From the NCBI GenBank assembly GCA_018667995.1, contig JABIQT010000841.1, forward strand, positions 1 to 11,462: a stretch of 11,462 nucleotides of DNA. The letters are read 5' to 3'. The first letter of the stretch is position 1. Every line of letters begins with the position of its first letter. Shown here one piece after another: positions 1-6,935 of the stretch. Origin of the DNA: Candidatus Latescibacterota bacterium. Lineage in GTDB: Bacteria; JAAXHH01; JABIQT01. The notes under the pieces are model-generated. The model was not told the origin of the DNA. It searched no databases and worked only from the letters and a program-made list of their open reading frames with translations. Position numbers and translations under genes: made by a program.

Positions 1-1115
1 CGAGAATACCCGGCTTTGAATAGAAGGTCATCGGTGTCTCCACCCAGAGATGGGGGTGGTACGTCGGACCCGGTCGCAAGATTTTCAAATCGAAACGGCG
101 GGGCGACCTGTCTGCTCGATGATCCGTCGGTGGCATCCAGGTCTGAGAATGTGCCCCGGTGTTTGAATTGCGGGTCGTTCTGGATCTCTTTGACATCATA
201 TACGGGGCCACAGGGGACATCATGGCTCTGGAGCAGTTTGTCCCAATATGATCGGGTCTCAGTCTTGAAAATCGACGTCAACTTCTCCTTAATCTCGGCA
301 GAGCGAATGGATCGCTCATGTGTCGTGAGGTCCTGCCATTCTTGAATGTCCAGGGCGTCGCACATATTTCCCCAGAAGTGAGATTCGTAGACGATACCAA
401 TGCTGAGATAGAGATCGTCTGAAGTCTTGAACACATCATAGTGGGGGAGACCCGAGAGGAGTGGCCGATCCGGGGCCTCTTCCATGTCATGGGCTCTGGC
501 TATTTCGGGGGCCATCCAAGAGACCACGGCGTCTGTCATGGAAAGATCGATATACTGCCCCAAACCAGAAGAATCCCGGTGTCGGAGCGCAGCCAGGACC
601 GCCATTGCGGCGTACATGCCGGATGCCATATCCGAAATTAGGACAGGTGGCGTCGATGGGCGGTCATTCGCAATCTCTGCCTGACCCATGAGTCCACCGA
701 TGGAGATGTAGTTCACGTCATGGCCAGCGCGTCCGCGGTACGGCCCCGTCTGTCCGAATCCTGAAATAGAGCAGTAGACTATATCCGGCTTTATCCCTTT
801 TGCCATGTCATAATCCGCTCCGAGTCTCTGGACCACGCCCGGTCTGAATCCCTCCATCAATACGTCTGCCGTCTTTAGCAGCCTCTGGAGGATTTCTTTA
901 CCTCTGTCGTTTTTCAGATTCAGTGTTATGCTTCGTTTGCCCCGATTCACGCTGGCAAACATGGATGGAAACGCCCGCAGAGGGTCTCCGGAGAGTGACT
1001 CCACCTTAATCACATGTGCGCCGAGGTCAGCCAGATGCATGGTGCAGAAGGGCCCGGGGATCTGAGTGGTCAGATCGATGATACTGATACCAGAAAGTGG
1101 AAGGGGGATGGTCAT
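1..1115 (-). CDS. Family III CoA-transferase / alpha-methylacyl-CoA racemase-like protein (CaiB/BaiF), 3' end outside window
   Basis: My translation gives 371 codons without a stop before the window edge, so only the C-terminal tail is missing (family members are usually about 380-400 residues). The start MTIPLPLSGISIIDLTTQIPG matches the family opening, followed by LADLGAHVIKVE (28-39), NRGKRSITLNL (57-67), the FRPG motif (90-93) and SISGFGQTGPY (116-126). GHDVNY (131-136) and SDMASG (161-166) place His132 and Asp162 thirty residues apart, the spacing of the His/Asp pair in alpha-methylacyl-CoA racemase. Asp162 is also the position of the acyl-carrying Asp of family III transferases. The product therefore either moves CoA between carboxylic acids or epimerises a 2-methylacyl-CoA; sequence alone does not decide. 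An in-frame TAG lies directly before the ATG, so no earlier start exists. It is the last visible gene of the minus-strand operon, 91 bp after the acyl-CoA synthetase fragment. Confidence 0.93.
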   Translation of the reverse strand, partial: MTIPLPLSGISIIDLTTQIPGPFCTMHLADLGAHVIKVESLSGDPLRAFPSMFASVNRGKRSITLNLKNDRGKEILQRLLKTADVLMEGFRPGVVQRLGADYDMAKGIKPDIVYCSISGFGQTGPYRGRAGHDVNYISIGGLMGQAEIANDRPSTPPVLISDMASGMYAAMAVLAALRHRDSSGLGQYIDLSMTDAVVSWMAPEIARAHDMEEAPDRPLLSGLPHYDVFKTSDDLYLSIGIVYESHFWGNMCDALDIQEWQDLTTHERSIRSAEIKEKLTSIFKTETRSYWDKLLQSHDVPCGPVYDVKEIQNDPQFKHRGTFSDLDATDGSSSRQVAPPFRFENLATGSDVPPPSLGGDTDDLLFKAGYS

Positions 1116-1206
1116 CTACTCATTGGGTGATTGATGGGCTTCGGAGGAGGCGGTTCTGTTCCTTGAGCTAACGGGGGCGTGGGGTGAGAAACTCGACTTC
1201 TATCTA

Positions 1207-1902
1207 CTAAAGCAATCGCTCTGTACCGCTTCCGAGGTGTTTGGCATTTTCCTCACGCAGCGTGAGCATGAGTCCTTGTCTCCAGGCATCCAGTAGCTGG
1301 ATATCGAACTTGGAATCTCCGTGGGTATACATCGCCGGCTGGCCGTCAGGGGAATCCGGAAGAATGAACAAACCCGCTTCGTGAGGCAACGTGCGGCAAG
1401 TTTCAAAGTCGACAGAAGACATGGATACTCTTCTATCATAGTCGATCCATCCGTCTCGCTCCCATCCAATCAGAATGCGATTCTTTATCTGAGGCATTTC
1501 GCTGGCCAGTGTTTCAATCAGATCAGCATGCTCTGTTCCGACGACAACGGATTCCGCATCGGAGTGCTGTATTTGTTCGCGAACACTTTCGTCCGTTGAG
1601 GCTTCTGAAGACAGGACCGCGACGATACCAGCTCTCATACAACCCAAAATGATTTCCCACCACTCCAAACATAATGGGAGCATGATCAGTACTCGATCGC
1701 CTCGGCTTATGCCCTCTCGGGTCAACATATTGGCCACTTTGCACGAGCGTATGCTGAAGTCGCGGAAAGTTACTCTGTCCACGTCTCCTTGATCGTCGAA
1801 CCACTCCAGAGCCACCATTCCAGGTGTGCTGGCGTGAAGATCGATGACGTCGGTCGCGAAGTTCGCTACAGATTCTGATCTGGCCACGAGCACTCCTGTC
1901 AA
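1207..1902 (-). CDS. Truncated AMP-forming acyl-CoA synthetase homologue (N-terminal part of adenylating domain only)
   Basis: The 231-residue product resembles the first 40% or so of acyl-CoA/acetyl-CoA synthetases, especially the medium-chain group: ALEWFDDQGDVDRVTFRDF (31-49), a KVANML segment (55-60), GDRVLIMLPLCLEWW (68-82), ILGCMRAGIVAV (85-96), then DGWIDYD (150-156). Where the ATP-binding P-loop (consensus TSGTTGxPK) should be, residues 181-190 read LPDSPDGQPA. The protein ends about 40 residues later, so all later adenylation motifs and the C-terminal lid domain are absent. Full-length relatives have about 500-550 residues. Catalysis is therefore unlikely; a binding, regulatory or decaying role is possible. 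The listed start is a TTG whose last two bases belong to the SDR stop (TTGA overlap). A GTG at 1885-1887 with GGAG five nt upstream is an equally good start and would remove five residues. The other frames downstream do not restore the motif, so a simple frameshift does not explain it. Confidence 0.75.
   Translation of the reverse strand: MTGVLVARSESVANFATDVIDLHASTPGMVALEWFDDQGDVDRVTFRDFSIRSCKVANMLTREGISRGDRVLIMLPLCLEWWEIILGCMRAGIVAVLSSEASTDESVREQIQHSDAESVVVGTEHADLIETLASEMPQIKNRILIGWERDGWIDYDRRVSMSSVDFETCRTLPHEAGLFILPDSPDGQPAMYTHGDSKFDIQLLDAWRQGLMLTLREENAKHLGSGTERLL
1893..1896 (-). promoter_or_regulatory. Ribosome binding site for the alternative GTG start of the acyl-CoA synthetase fragment
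   Basis: GGAG on the minus strand lies five nt before the GTG at 1885-1887. It lies inside the longer TTG-initiated reading, so either the TTG start is used by coupling to the SDR stop, or this site directs initiation at the GTG. I slightly favour the GTG. Confidence 0.45.
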
Positions 1903-2627
1903 TCCATCAGCAGTCCACCATTTACGTCGATCAGCTCGCCCGTAATGTGCCGGGAATCATCGGAGGCGAGGAAGAGAGCACAGGCAGCAACATCGGCTGG
2001 TTGTCCCTTTACCCCCAATGGGATGGCATCGACGAAAGACTGAGGGTGATTCGCTGTTAACTGGGTATCTATGATCCCTGGCGCGATGGAATTAGCGCGT
2101 ACGCCGAAGGCCGCGAGTTCTCGTGCGAGACATTTAGTGAGGCAGTCGATTCCCGCCTTTGACACCGAGTATGGTGCTCCGGCTACAATGCCTCCGGTTT
2201 TGCCTGCGATGGACGCCATATTAATGATGACTCCGCTCTTCTGTTCTTTCATGTGGGGCATCGCCGCTTTTGCGAGCAGAAAAGGGCCTTTTAGCTGGAT
2301 ATCGAGTACCTTGTCCCACTCCTCGATGGTGCAATCTTCAACCGATCGAAACAAGGCTATACCGGCATTGTTGACCAGAATGTCAACACTGCCGAAATGC
2401 GCCTTCGTTTCCGAGACAGCGCGTTCAATATCGGATTGGTTCGAGATATCGGCCTTAATGGCGATGGCATCTCCGGGTGATAGCGCGTGGACCACCTCTT
2501 CTGCACTGGACTGATCCAGGTCCACGACCGCGATTCCTGCTCCCTCGGCTGCGAAGGCCTCACAGATCGCTCTGCCAATTCCTCTGCCACCGCCGGTCAC
2601 GATTGCCGATCTTCCTTTGAGTTTCAT
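1899..2627 (-). CDS. SDR-family NAD(P)-dependent oxidoreductase
   Basis: A 242-residue classical short-chain dehydrogenase, the normal length for the family. The cofactor motif TGGGRGIG is at 11-18, NNAG at 86-89, the catalytic Ser in NMASIAG (Ser139), and YSVSK gives Tyr153 and Lys157. PGII (about 183-186) and the C-terminal GELIDVNGG segment are also typical. Asp36 at the end of strand beta-2 (VVDLD) points to NAD(H) rather than NADP(H). The Asn of the Asn-Ser-Tyr-Lys tetrad, normally in a DVNLKG-type helix, is Gln111 here (DIQLKG). The enzyme should interconvert an alcohol and a ketone in the cytoplasm; the substrate is unknown, with a sugar, sugar acid or hydroxyacyl compound fitting the neighbours. 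Its ATG overlaps the nucleoside hydrolase stop by 4 nt (ATGA) and its own stop overlaps the next gene, so it is probably translationally coupled on both sides. Confidence 0.95.
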   Translation of the reverse strand: MKLKGRSAIVTGGGRGIGRAICEAFAAEGAGIAVVDLDQSSAEEVVHALSPGDAIAIKADISNQSDIERAVSETKAHFGSVDILVNNAGIALFRSVEDCTIEEWDKVLDIQLKGPFLLAKAAMPHMKEQKSGVIINMASIAGKTGGIVAGAPYSVSKAGIDCLTKCLARELAAFGVRANSIAPGIIDTQLTANHPQSFVDAIPLGVKGQPADVAACALFLASDDSRHITGELIDVNGGLLMD

Positions 2628-3592
2628 TTGAGTACCCGTTCGTTAAACAGTGAAATGAACGTGTCCGCTTTCACCTGCGTACACACTTTTCCGTTTGGTC
2701 CTTCATCCGGCATGAATGCCGGCCTCAAGTCCGCCACCGTCATGCCGGAGGTCAAATCCCCCGCGGTCTCGACATTGATTTTTGCGTCCACCATTGTGAC
2801 AAGTTCGGGCTGGAATGCCACGGCGACAGCCAGGGCATCGTGAATGAAGCAGCCATCCACATTTCGCCGTTGGCGATGGAAATCGACGTAGTGGTCCGTG
2901 CAATCCTTTACGAATCGTGCCACCTTGCCGCCCTGCTGTGCGTAAAGATCGATATCTGGTGCGCTCAATACAGCTTGCATTGTAACGTCCAGAGGTACGA
3001 AGACCATGGGGATACCCGCACCGCAAACCACCTGCGCGGCGTGTGGATCCGCGAATATGTTGAATTCCGCGACCGGGCTCACATTTCCGTAGACCTGGAA
3101 GGCTCCTCCCATGACAATGAGCTGCTTGAGCTTTTGCATCCGAAAGGGATTGTTGATAACTGCTCGGGCCACGTTTGTTAGGGGGCCCACTGCGATAAGA
3201 GTGATCTCACCCGGATGGCGCTCTATTATCTCGAGGATAAGATCGACAGCGTGTGTGGGGCTCAGGCGATTCTGGGGTGCAGAATATCTGGGCTGGCCGT
3301 CCGCCAAAAGGAGCTTCGACACTCCGCCGAGTCCGTCATCGGCATGAACGTTGTCTGCCAGAGTTACCGCAGATGCCAGAGGGCCATCTTCTCCTCTGGC
3401 GACGGCTGGTATGGATTCAAGCTCAAGCAACTCGAGCGTCATCAGGATATTCCTGACACAGTGATCGACGTGGACATTCCCACTGACCGCGGTAATGGCC
3501 TCAACGGTAAGCTCGGGCGAGCGCATGGCCAGAAGAATAGCCAGGGCGTCGTCGACACCAGTATCTGTATCAAGTATGATTCGCATGCTCAT
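2624..3592 (-). CDS. Nucleoside hydrolase (inosine-uridine preferring family)
   Basis: This 322-residue protein has the family's usual length and motif set. It hydrolyses the N-glycosidic bond of a ribonucleoside to give free base and ribose. The N-terminal Ca2+-binding motif DTDTGVDDA (8-16) supplies Asp10, Asp14 and Asp15, in the same numbering as the Crithidia enzyme. Asn39 (SGN) matches the ribose-binding Asn. The C-terminal pair His251-Asp252 in CFIHDALAV corresponds to the His-Asp that contacts base and metal. Supporting motifs are ALLTNVARA-like VGPLTNVARA (about 135-144), VMGGAF and FNIFADPHAA. Two Met codons lie six nt apart at the start; I keep the first, which is 6 nt after the oxidoreductase stop. 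Base specificity cannot be read from sequence, and distant members act on other glycosides. The flanking oxidoreductases suggest the released sugar, or the glycoside itself, is oxidised. Confidence 0.95.
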   Translation of the reverse strand: MSMRIILDTDTGVDDALAILLAMRSPELTVEAITAVSGNVHVDHCVRNILMTLELLELESIPAVARGEDGPLASAVTLADNVHADDGLGGVSKLLLADGQPRYSAPQNRLSPTHAVDLILEIIERHPGEITLIAVGPLTNVARAVINNPFRMQKLKQLIVMGGAFQVYGNVSPVAEFNIFADPHAAQVVCGAGIPMVFVPLDVTMQAVLSAPDIDLYAQQGGKVARFVKDCTDHYVDFHRQRRNVDGCFIHDALAVAVAFQPELVTMVDAKINVETAGDLTSGMTVADLRPAFMPDEGPNGKVCTQVKADTFISLFNERVLK

Positions 3593-3598
3593 GTACTG

Positions 3599-4738
3599 TC
3601 AGATTCCCAGAGATTGGTTCAGTTCGCGTTGATAGGTGTCTACTTTTCCCGAGACCACATCCTGCACTTTTATGGGGATGCCCCCAGCAGCTGTGGACTC
3701 GTACACTGCATAGCATATGGCCTGGGCCTCCAAGCCCACCATGCCATCAATTTCGGGGCGGCCGCCGGTCTTTATACATTCGAAGAACTCCAGCTGTTCT
3801 AATGTTACAGAATTGGTGATTCCATGGGGAAAAAGATCATCCTGCCGGTAGGTGGCTATGAGTGTTTCACGGTCAACCGGTTCTTCACCATCGCGATTGA
3901 GCACACCATCATTGATGCTTCCCTCGCTGCCGTAAATGACGGTATGTCCGAATCCGGCACCATGCATGGCCCAGCTCTCGGACCATTGACCAAGGACACC
4001 GTTCGAGAATCTGACGATTGCGAGGCCGGTGTCATCTGCCGTGGGTTCAATTGTGGCATGCTCGCCAGTCGTGATTTTACCGCTACGGGAAGACTCAAAT
4101 GTGGCCGTCGCCGCCGTGATTTCTTCCACACTACCAAGCCAGTAAATAAACAGGTCGGCATCATGTACACCGTTGTCCAACATGGGGCCGCCACCCACGT
4201 CTTCTTTCATATGTCGCCAGGGCGTGCCACAGAAGATGCCGCTACCAACTCCGCCGCCCTGTCTGAAAATCATATATGGTCGGCCGATGGCTCCGGCATC
4301 CAGTGCCGCCTTTATGGCCCGCTGCTCTTCGCCGCGCCGGTACTGTTCGGCCACTGCGAGAATGACACCACTACGATCGGCGGCATCAATCATGGTCTTG
4401 CCGGCACGTATGGTGATAGCAAGAGGTTTCTCCGTCATTACATGACAGCCCGCTTCAAGACAGGGAACGGACAGGACATGATGTAGGCGGTGGTCTGTGG
4501 CGATAATCACGGCATCGGGCCGACTGTCCTTAAGCATGAGCCTGAAGTCCCGGTAGGACGTCGGTTGCATCCCCATTTCCTTACGGGCGGTTTTCGCAAA
4601 CTCGGCGGTCCTACTATCCACGGTGTCACATACTGATGTGAGCTGGAAATCGTAGTCATGCTTGTTCAATTCGATAAGGCCGTTCAGATGGGCGCGAGCC
4701 ATACCACCACATCCGATCATGGCAATAGAAAGGGGCAT
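3599..4738 (-). CDS. Gfo/Idh/MocA-family NAD(P)-dependent oxidoreductase
   Basis: The 379-residue protein has an N-terminal Rossmann fold (GCGGMARAH, 9-17), the EKP signature (TEKPLAI, 102-108, with Lys104 the expected catalytic Lys), and a C-terminal alpha/beta domain in which GGPMLDNGVHDAD (183-195) supplies the Asp188 and His192 typical of sugar and inositol dehydrogenases. The family oxidises a ring or chain hydroxyl of sugars, cyclitols or their glycosides with NAD(P), often at C3 or C1. It is cytoplasmic, with no signal peptide. ATG at 4738 fits the fold start; a weak AGGA lies 12 nt upstream. The stop is 6 nt before the nucleoside hydrolase start, so the two are cotranscribed and probably act on linked substrates. 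Which of the two acts first is open. Confidence 0.94.
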   Translation of the reverse strand: MPLSIAMIGCGGMARAHLNGLIELNKHDYDFQLTSVCDTVDSRTAEFAKTARKEMGMQPTSYRDFRLMLKDSRPDAVIIATDHRLHHVLSVPCLEAGCHVMTEKPLAITIRAGKTMIDAADRSGVILAVAEQYRRGEEQRAIKAALDAGAIGRPYMIFRQGGGVGSGIFCGTPWRHMKEDVGGGPMLDNGVHDADLFIYWLGSVEEITAATATFESSRSGKITTGEHATIEPTADDTGLAIVRFSNGVLGQWSESWAMHGAGFGHTVIYGSEGSINDGVLNRDGEEPVDRETLIATYRQDDLFPHGITNSVTLEQLEFFECIKTGGRPEIDGMVGLEAQAICYAVYESTAAGGIPIKVQDVVSGKVDTYQRELNQSLGI

Positions 4739-4822
4739 GTTTGGGGATGGTCCTGTCGTAGTCGAATACTGTTGGGGTGGAACAAGGGGAACAGGTGAAG
4801 TGTTATCTTCCCAGGTATCCTA
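4739..4822. other. Intergenic gap between M14 peptidase and Gfo/Idh oxidoreductase genes
   Basis: This 84-bp gap contains no ORF and no clear promoter or strong hairpin. Only weak matches are seen (a TTGTTC hexamer on the minus strand without a convincing -10). Read-through from the peptidase gene into the operon is possible but not shown. Confidence 0.5.
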
Positions 4823-6409
4823 TCAATTCGCTGGTTCACGCAAAATAGGGTAGTGAGTCGCCTCGTTCAGTGATTTGTCGATGATGGCCCAATTGACCAG
4901 CCCATCATCCGATCTTGGTTCAAGCAGATAGAATACCAGACGTCCCAGGGACTGATCAACTGGCACCACGAGAGTTCCAGCGGGTAGCGTCTCGGTTTTT
5001 GGTTCGTAGGTCCCGAAAAGAGTGCGCTCGTTTCGACCCTGAAAGGGGCGTTCGGCAACCCTGGTCGAATCGATCCGGAACCGCTGTAGATTCATGGTTC
5101 GCGATTCCTCTAAGGGTTCAAACCACACGCCGTGGGCATCTAACCGTTCAGCGACATCCGTCATACCGGAAGGTACGAAGTACGTCTTTGGTGCTACCTC
5201 TGTTTCAGTGGCTTCGAATGTACCGTATTCATACATCTTCTCGACGGTACGCTGATCCGTTCGGCGCAGCATAATCTGGCCGGTATATGGATTTCGTTCC
5301 TCTTCGGCACTGCCAATCAGGATATCAGCCTTGTTCGGTGACCGCATATGCTCCGATCTTACCGCCATGGTGCTTCCGACCACCGATGTCAGATCCACGT
5401 CATCGACGATATCTCGGATTTCCTGTGCATTCGCATGCGCAAAATCGAGGATCTCTTCGACAAAATATAATGAGGCGAGTATGCGATCCTCAAAAGTGGC
5501 GTAGGAATAGGCCTCGCTTAAAATAGCAAAGCGGTTTCGCAAGCCGATATAGTTGTTGTTGAATCTCGGGCGATGATCGAAGGTATACCAACCCCGTTCT
5601 CTCTCAGATCCTCTGAATGGGAGATTCCCGTAGTAATAGAAATCCCAGCTATACTTTTCCTTAACGGAAGATGTCACCGAGGGCAGCCAGTTCTGGCGGA
5701 GGTACTGAACAATGGGTGCGGAGGTGTTTGGGTTCAGTGGAGGAGAATAAGTCAGGTGGTATCCGTGCACAGTGCCGTTTGTGGTATGGAGATCTACCAT
5801 GACATGCGGATCGTAGTCACGCATCAGTTGCACCAGTGATCTCGCCTCCGGGGCATCGAGTTTCATATGATCGCGGTTCAGGTCGAACCCCTGAGCATTG
5901 GGACGTTGTCCCATCCCACCAATGGGACCGTGCTGTCGTGGCCGATTGTAAAGACTGACCCGCTCGTTGCCGTCTGCATTGTAGATAGGGGCGATCAGAA
6001 TGACGAGCGAGTCCGCCCATTCGGCGTGCTCGCCATCGGCGAGATCGCGCACCAGCATCAAGAGAGCTTCTTTGCCGCATACCTCACCGGCATGGATGTT
6101 CGCCTGGATGAAAACCCTTGTCTTTCCGGTACGCCCAACTTCTTCGGGCGAAGCGTCCCAAACGTCACCAAAAACGAGCAGGGGTAACTCGCGTCCTTCG
6201 GTAGTATAACCGAATGTGGTGAACTGTATTTGCTCGGAGGCCAGTACAATGGCATCTAGAAAACTCATGACCTCTTCGTAGCGTGTTGTTTCGGTATAGC
6301 CTGAGATCTCAGCCCTGGTCTGCAGGGATGAAAGATCCATCTCTTGAGCCGCTGTTTCTGATATGCAGATTGCGATGACGGCGACCAGCACCGACAAACG
6401 GCGGTACAT
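4823..6409 (-). CDS. Secreted M14-family zinc carboxypeptidase
   Basis: A 528-residue exported metallopeptidase. Residues 1-21 form a Sec signal peptide (MYRR, then a hydrophobic core LSVLVAVIAICI, then a likely cleavage site near TAA-QEM); there is no lipobox Cys. The M14 zinc site is complete: His106 and Glu109 in NIHAGE, and His208 in VDLHTT. DLNRD (176-180) holds the carboxylate-binding Arg, and Glu299 in ILSEAYSY is the expected catalytic Glu. About 200 residues after the catalytic domain form an uncharacterised C-terminal module ending in PILREPAN. The enzyme should trim C-terminal residues from peptides, or act on amidated or peptidoglycan-like substrates, in the periplasm or outside. 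GAGGGG five nt before the ATG supports the start. A promoter-like element lies about 57 nt upstream. It is the first gene of its strand block, and its link to the intracellular operon below it is uncertain. Confidence 0.94.
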   Translation of the reverse strand: MYRRLSVLVAVIAICISETAAQEMDLSSLQTRAEISGYTETTRYEEVMSFLDAIVLASEQIQFTTFGYTTEGRELPLLVFGDVWDASPEEVGRTGKTRVFIQANIHAGEVCGKEALLMLVRDLADGEHAEWADSLVILIAPIYNADGNERVSLYNRPRQHGPIGGMGQRPNAQGFDLNRDHMKLDAPEARSLVQLMRDYDPHVMVDLHTTNGTVHGYHLTYSPPLNPNTSAPIVQYLRQNWLPSVTSSVKEKYSWDFYYYGNLPFRGSERERGWYTFDHRPRFNNNYIGLRNRFAILSEAYSYATFEDRILASLYFVEEILDFAHANAQEIRDIVDDVDLTSVVGSTMAVRSEHMRSPNKADILIGSAEEERNPYTGQIMLRRTDQRTVEKMYEYGTFEATETEVAPKTYFVPSGMTDVAERLDAHGVWFEPLEESRTMNLQRFRIDSTRVAERPFQGRNERTLFGTYEPKTETLPAGTLVVPVDQSLGRLVFYLLEPRSDDGLVNWAIIDKSLNEATHYPILREPAN

Positions 6410-6414
6410 AAATA

Positions 6415-6420
6415 CCCCTC
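6415..6420 (-). promoter_or_regulatory. Ribosome binding site of the M14 peptidase
   Basis: GAGGGG on the minus strand, five nt before the ATG at 6407-6409. It confirms the start that leaves the signal peptide intact. Confidence 0.75.
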
Positions 6421-6465
6421 AATCGTTTCGGAATGAAGATCTGACTTGTGCAGTTGGTTGGACTG

Positions 6466-6494
6466 ATTATAACCAGATATCGTGGACCCCGCAA
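6466..6494 (-). promoter_or_regulatory. Sigma-70-like promoter for the M14 peptidase
   Basis: On the minus strand a perfect TATAAT (6471-6466) follows TTGCGG (6494-6489) with a 17-bp spacer, in the 100-bp gap upstream of the peptidase. Transcription would start near 6459, leaving a leader of about 50 nt that includes the GAGGGG site. The TATAAT match and the spacing are directly visible; promoter activity is inferred. The same transcript may continue into the oxidoreductase operon. Confidence 0.6.
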
Positions 6495-6509
6495 ACGCTT
6501 TATCACCGA

Positions 6510-6932
6510 TCAATGAGTCTGAAAAAACTCAAGTATCTCTCCACAGGGCCCCTTGAAAAATGCCACGGTAACCTCAAGTCCTCCCAGATTGACCTCTTTC
6601 GGCTCGACTGTTACTTCGTAGCCCGCCTGCCTGACCTGTTCGATGGCTGCCCGGGCATCGGTTGTAGCAAAGGCTACATGCGTCAATGGATCGTTCGGCG
6701 AGGCGCTGTTGGCCTCAGGAGTTTCATGGGTTGGTTGAAAGAGCTCCATGTGGCTGCCGTCGCCCGTATCGAGCAACATGATTTTTCGTTCCGGCGTACC
6801 GAATTCGGCAACGGTCGTCATCCCCATAACATCCTGATACAGCCTCAGGGATGCCTGCCAGTCTCTGGTCTGCACGGCTACATGATGGGTTCCGCAACCG
6901 GGTATTTTCGTGTTTTGTGTGCCTACAGGCAT
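6510..6932 (-). CDS. VOC-family protein (glyoxalase/bleomycin resistance/dioxygenase fold)
   Basis: A 140-residue single-chain vicinal-oxygen-chelate protein. Metal-ligand candidates sit in the four usual places: His16/His17 (CGTHHVAV), Glu63 (SHMELFQP), His85 (LTHVAFAT) and Glu135 (GEILEFF). DWQASLRLYQDVMGM (24-38) is the typical helix after the first strand. Members isomerise, epimerise or oxygenate small substrates, including glutathione-methylglyoxal adducts and methylmalonyl-CoA, or bind drugs; the sequence does not say which. Its ATG follows the argininosuccinate synthase stop by only 3 nt, and its ribosome binding site overlaps that gene's last codons. The pair is therefore one transcription unit, and its function may relate to that synthase. 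Confidence 0.92.
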   Translation of the reverse strand: MPVGTQNTKIPGCGTHHVAVQTRDWQASLRLYQDVMGMTTVAEFGTPERKIMLLDTGDGSHMELFQPTHETPEANSASPNDPLTHVAFATTDARAAIEQVRQAGYEVTVEPKEVNLGGLEVTVAFFKGPCGEILEFFQTH

Positions 6933-6935
6933 GAT

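Noticed and set aside
1116-1902. A frameshift as the reason the acyl-CoA synthetase lacks its P-loop
   Set aside because: Reading the other two minus-strand frames around 1300-1400 gives no TSGTTG-like motif, and only about 90 bp separates its stop from the next gene, too little for the missing 300 residues.
3215-3802. A 195-codon open frame on the plus strand
   Set aside because: Antisense to the nucleoside hydrolase and the end of the Gfo/Idh gene; no recognisable domain.
3824-4486. A 220-codon open frame on the plus strand
   Set aside because: It lies wholly antisense to the Gfo/Idh gene, whose motifs are complete, and its translation shows no family features.
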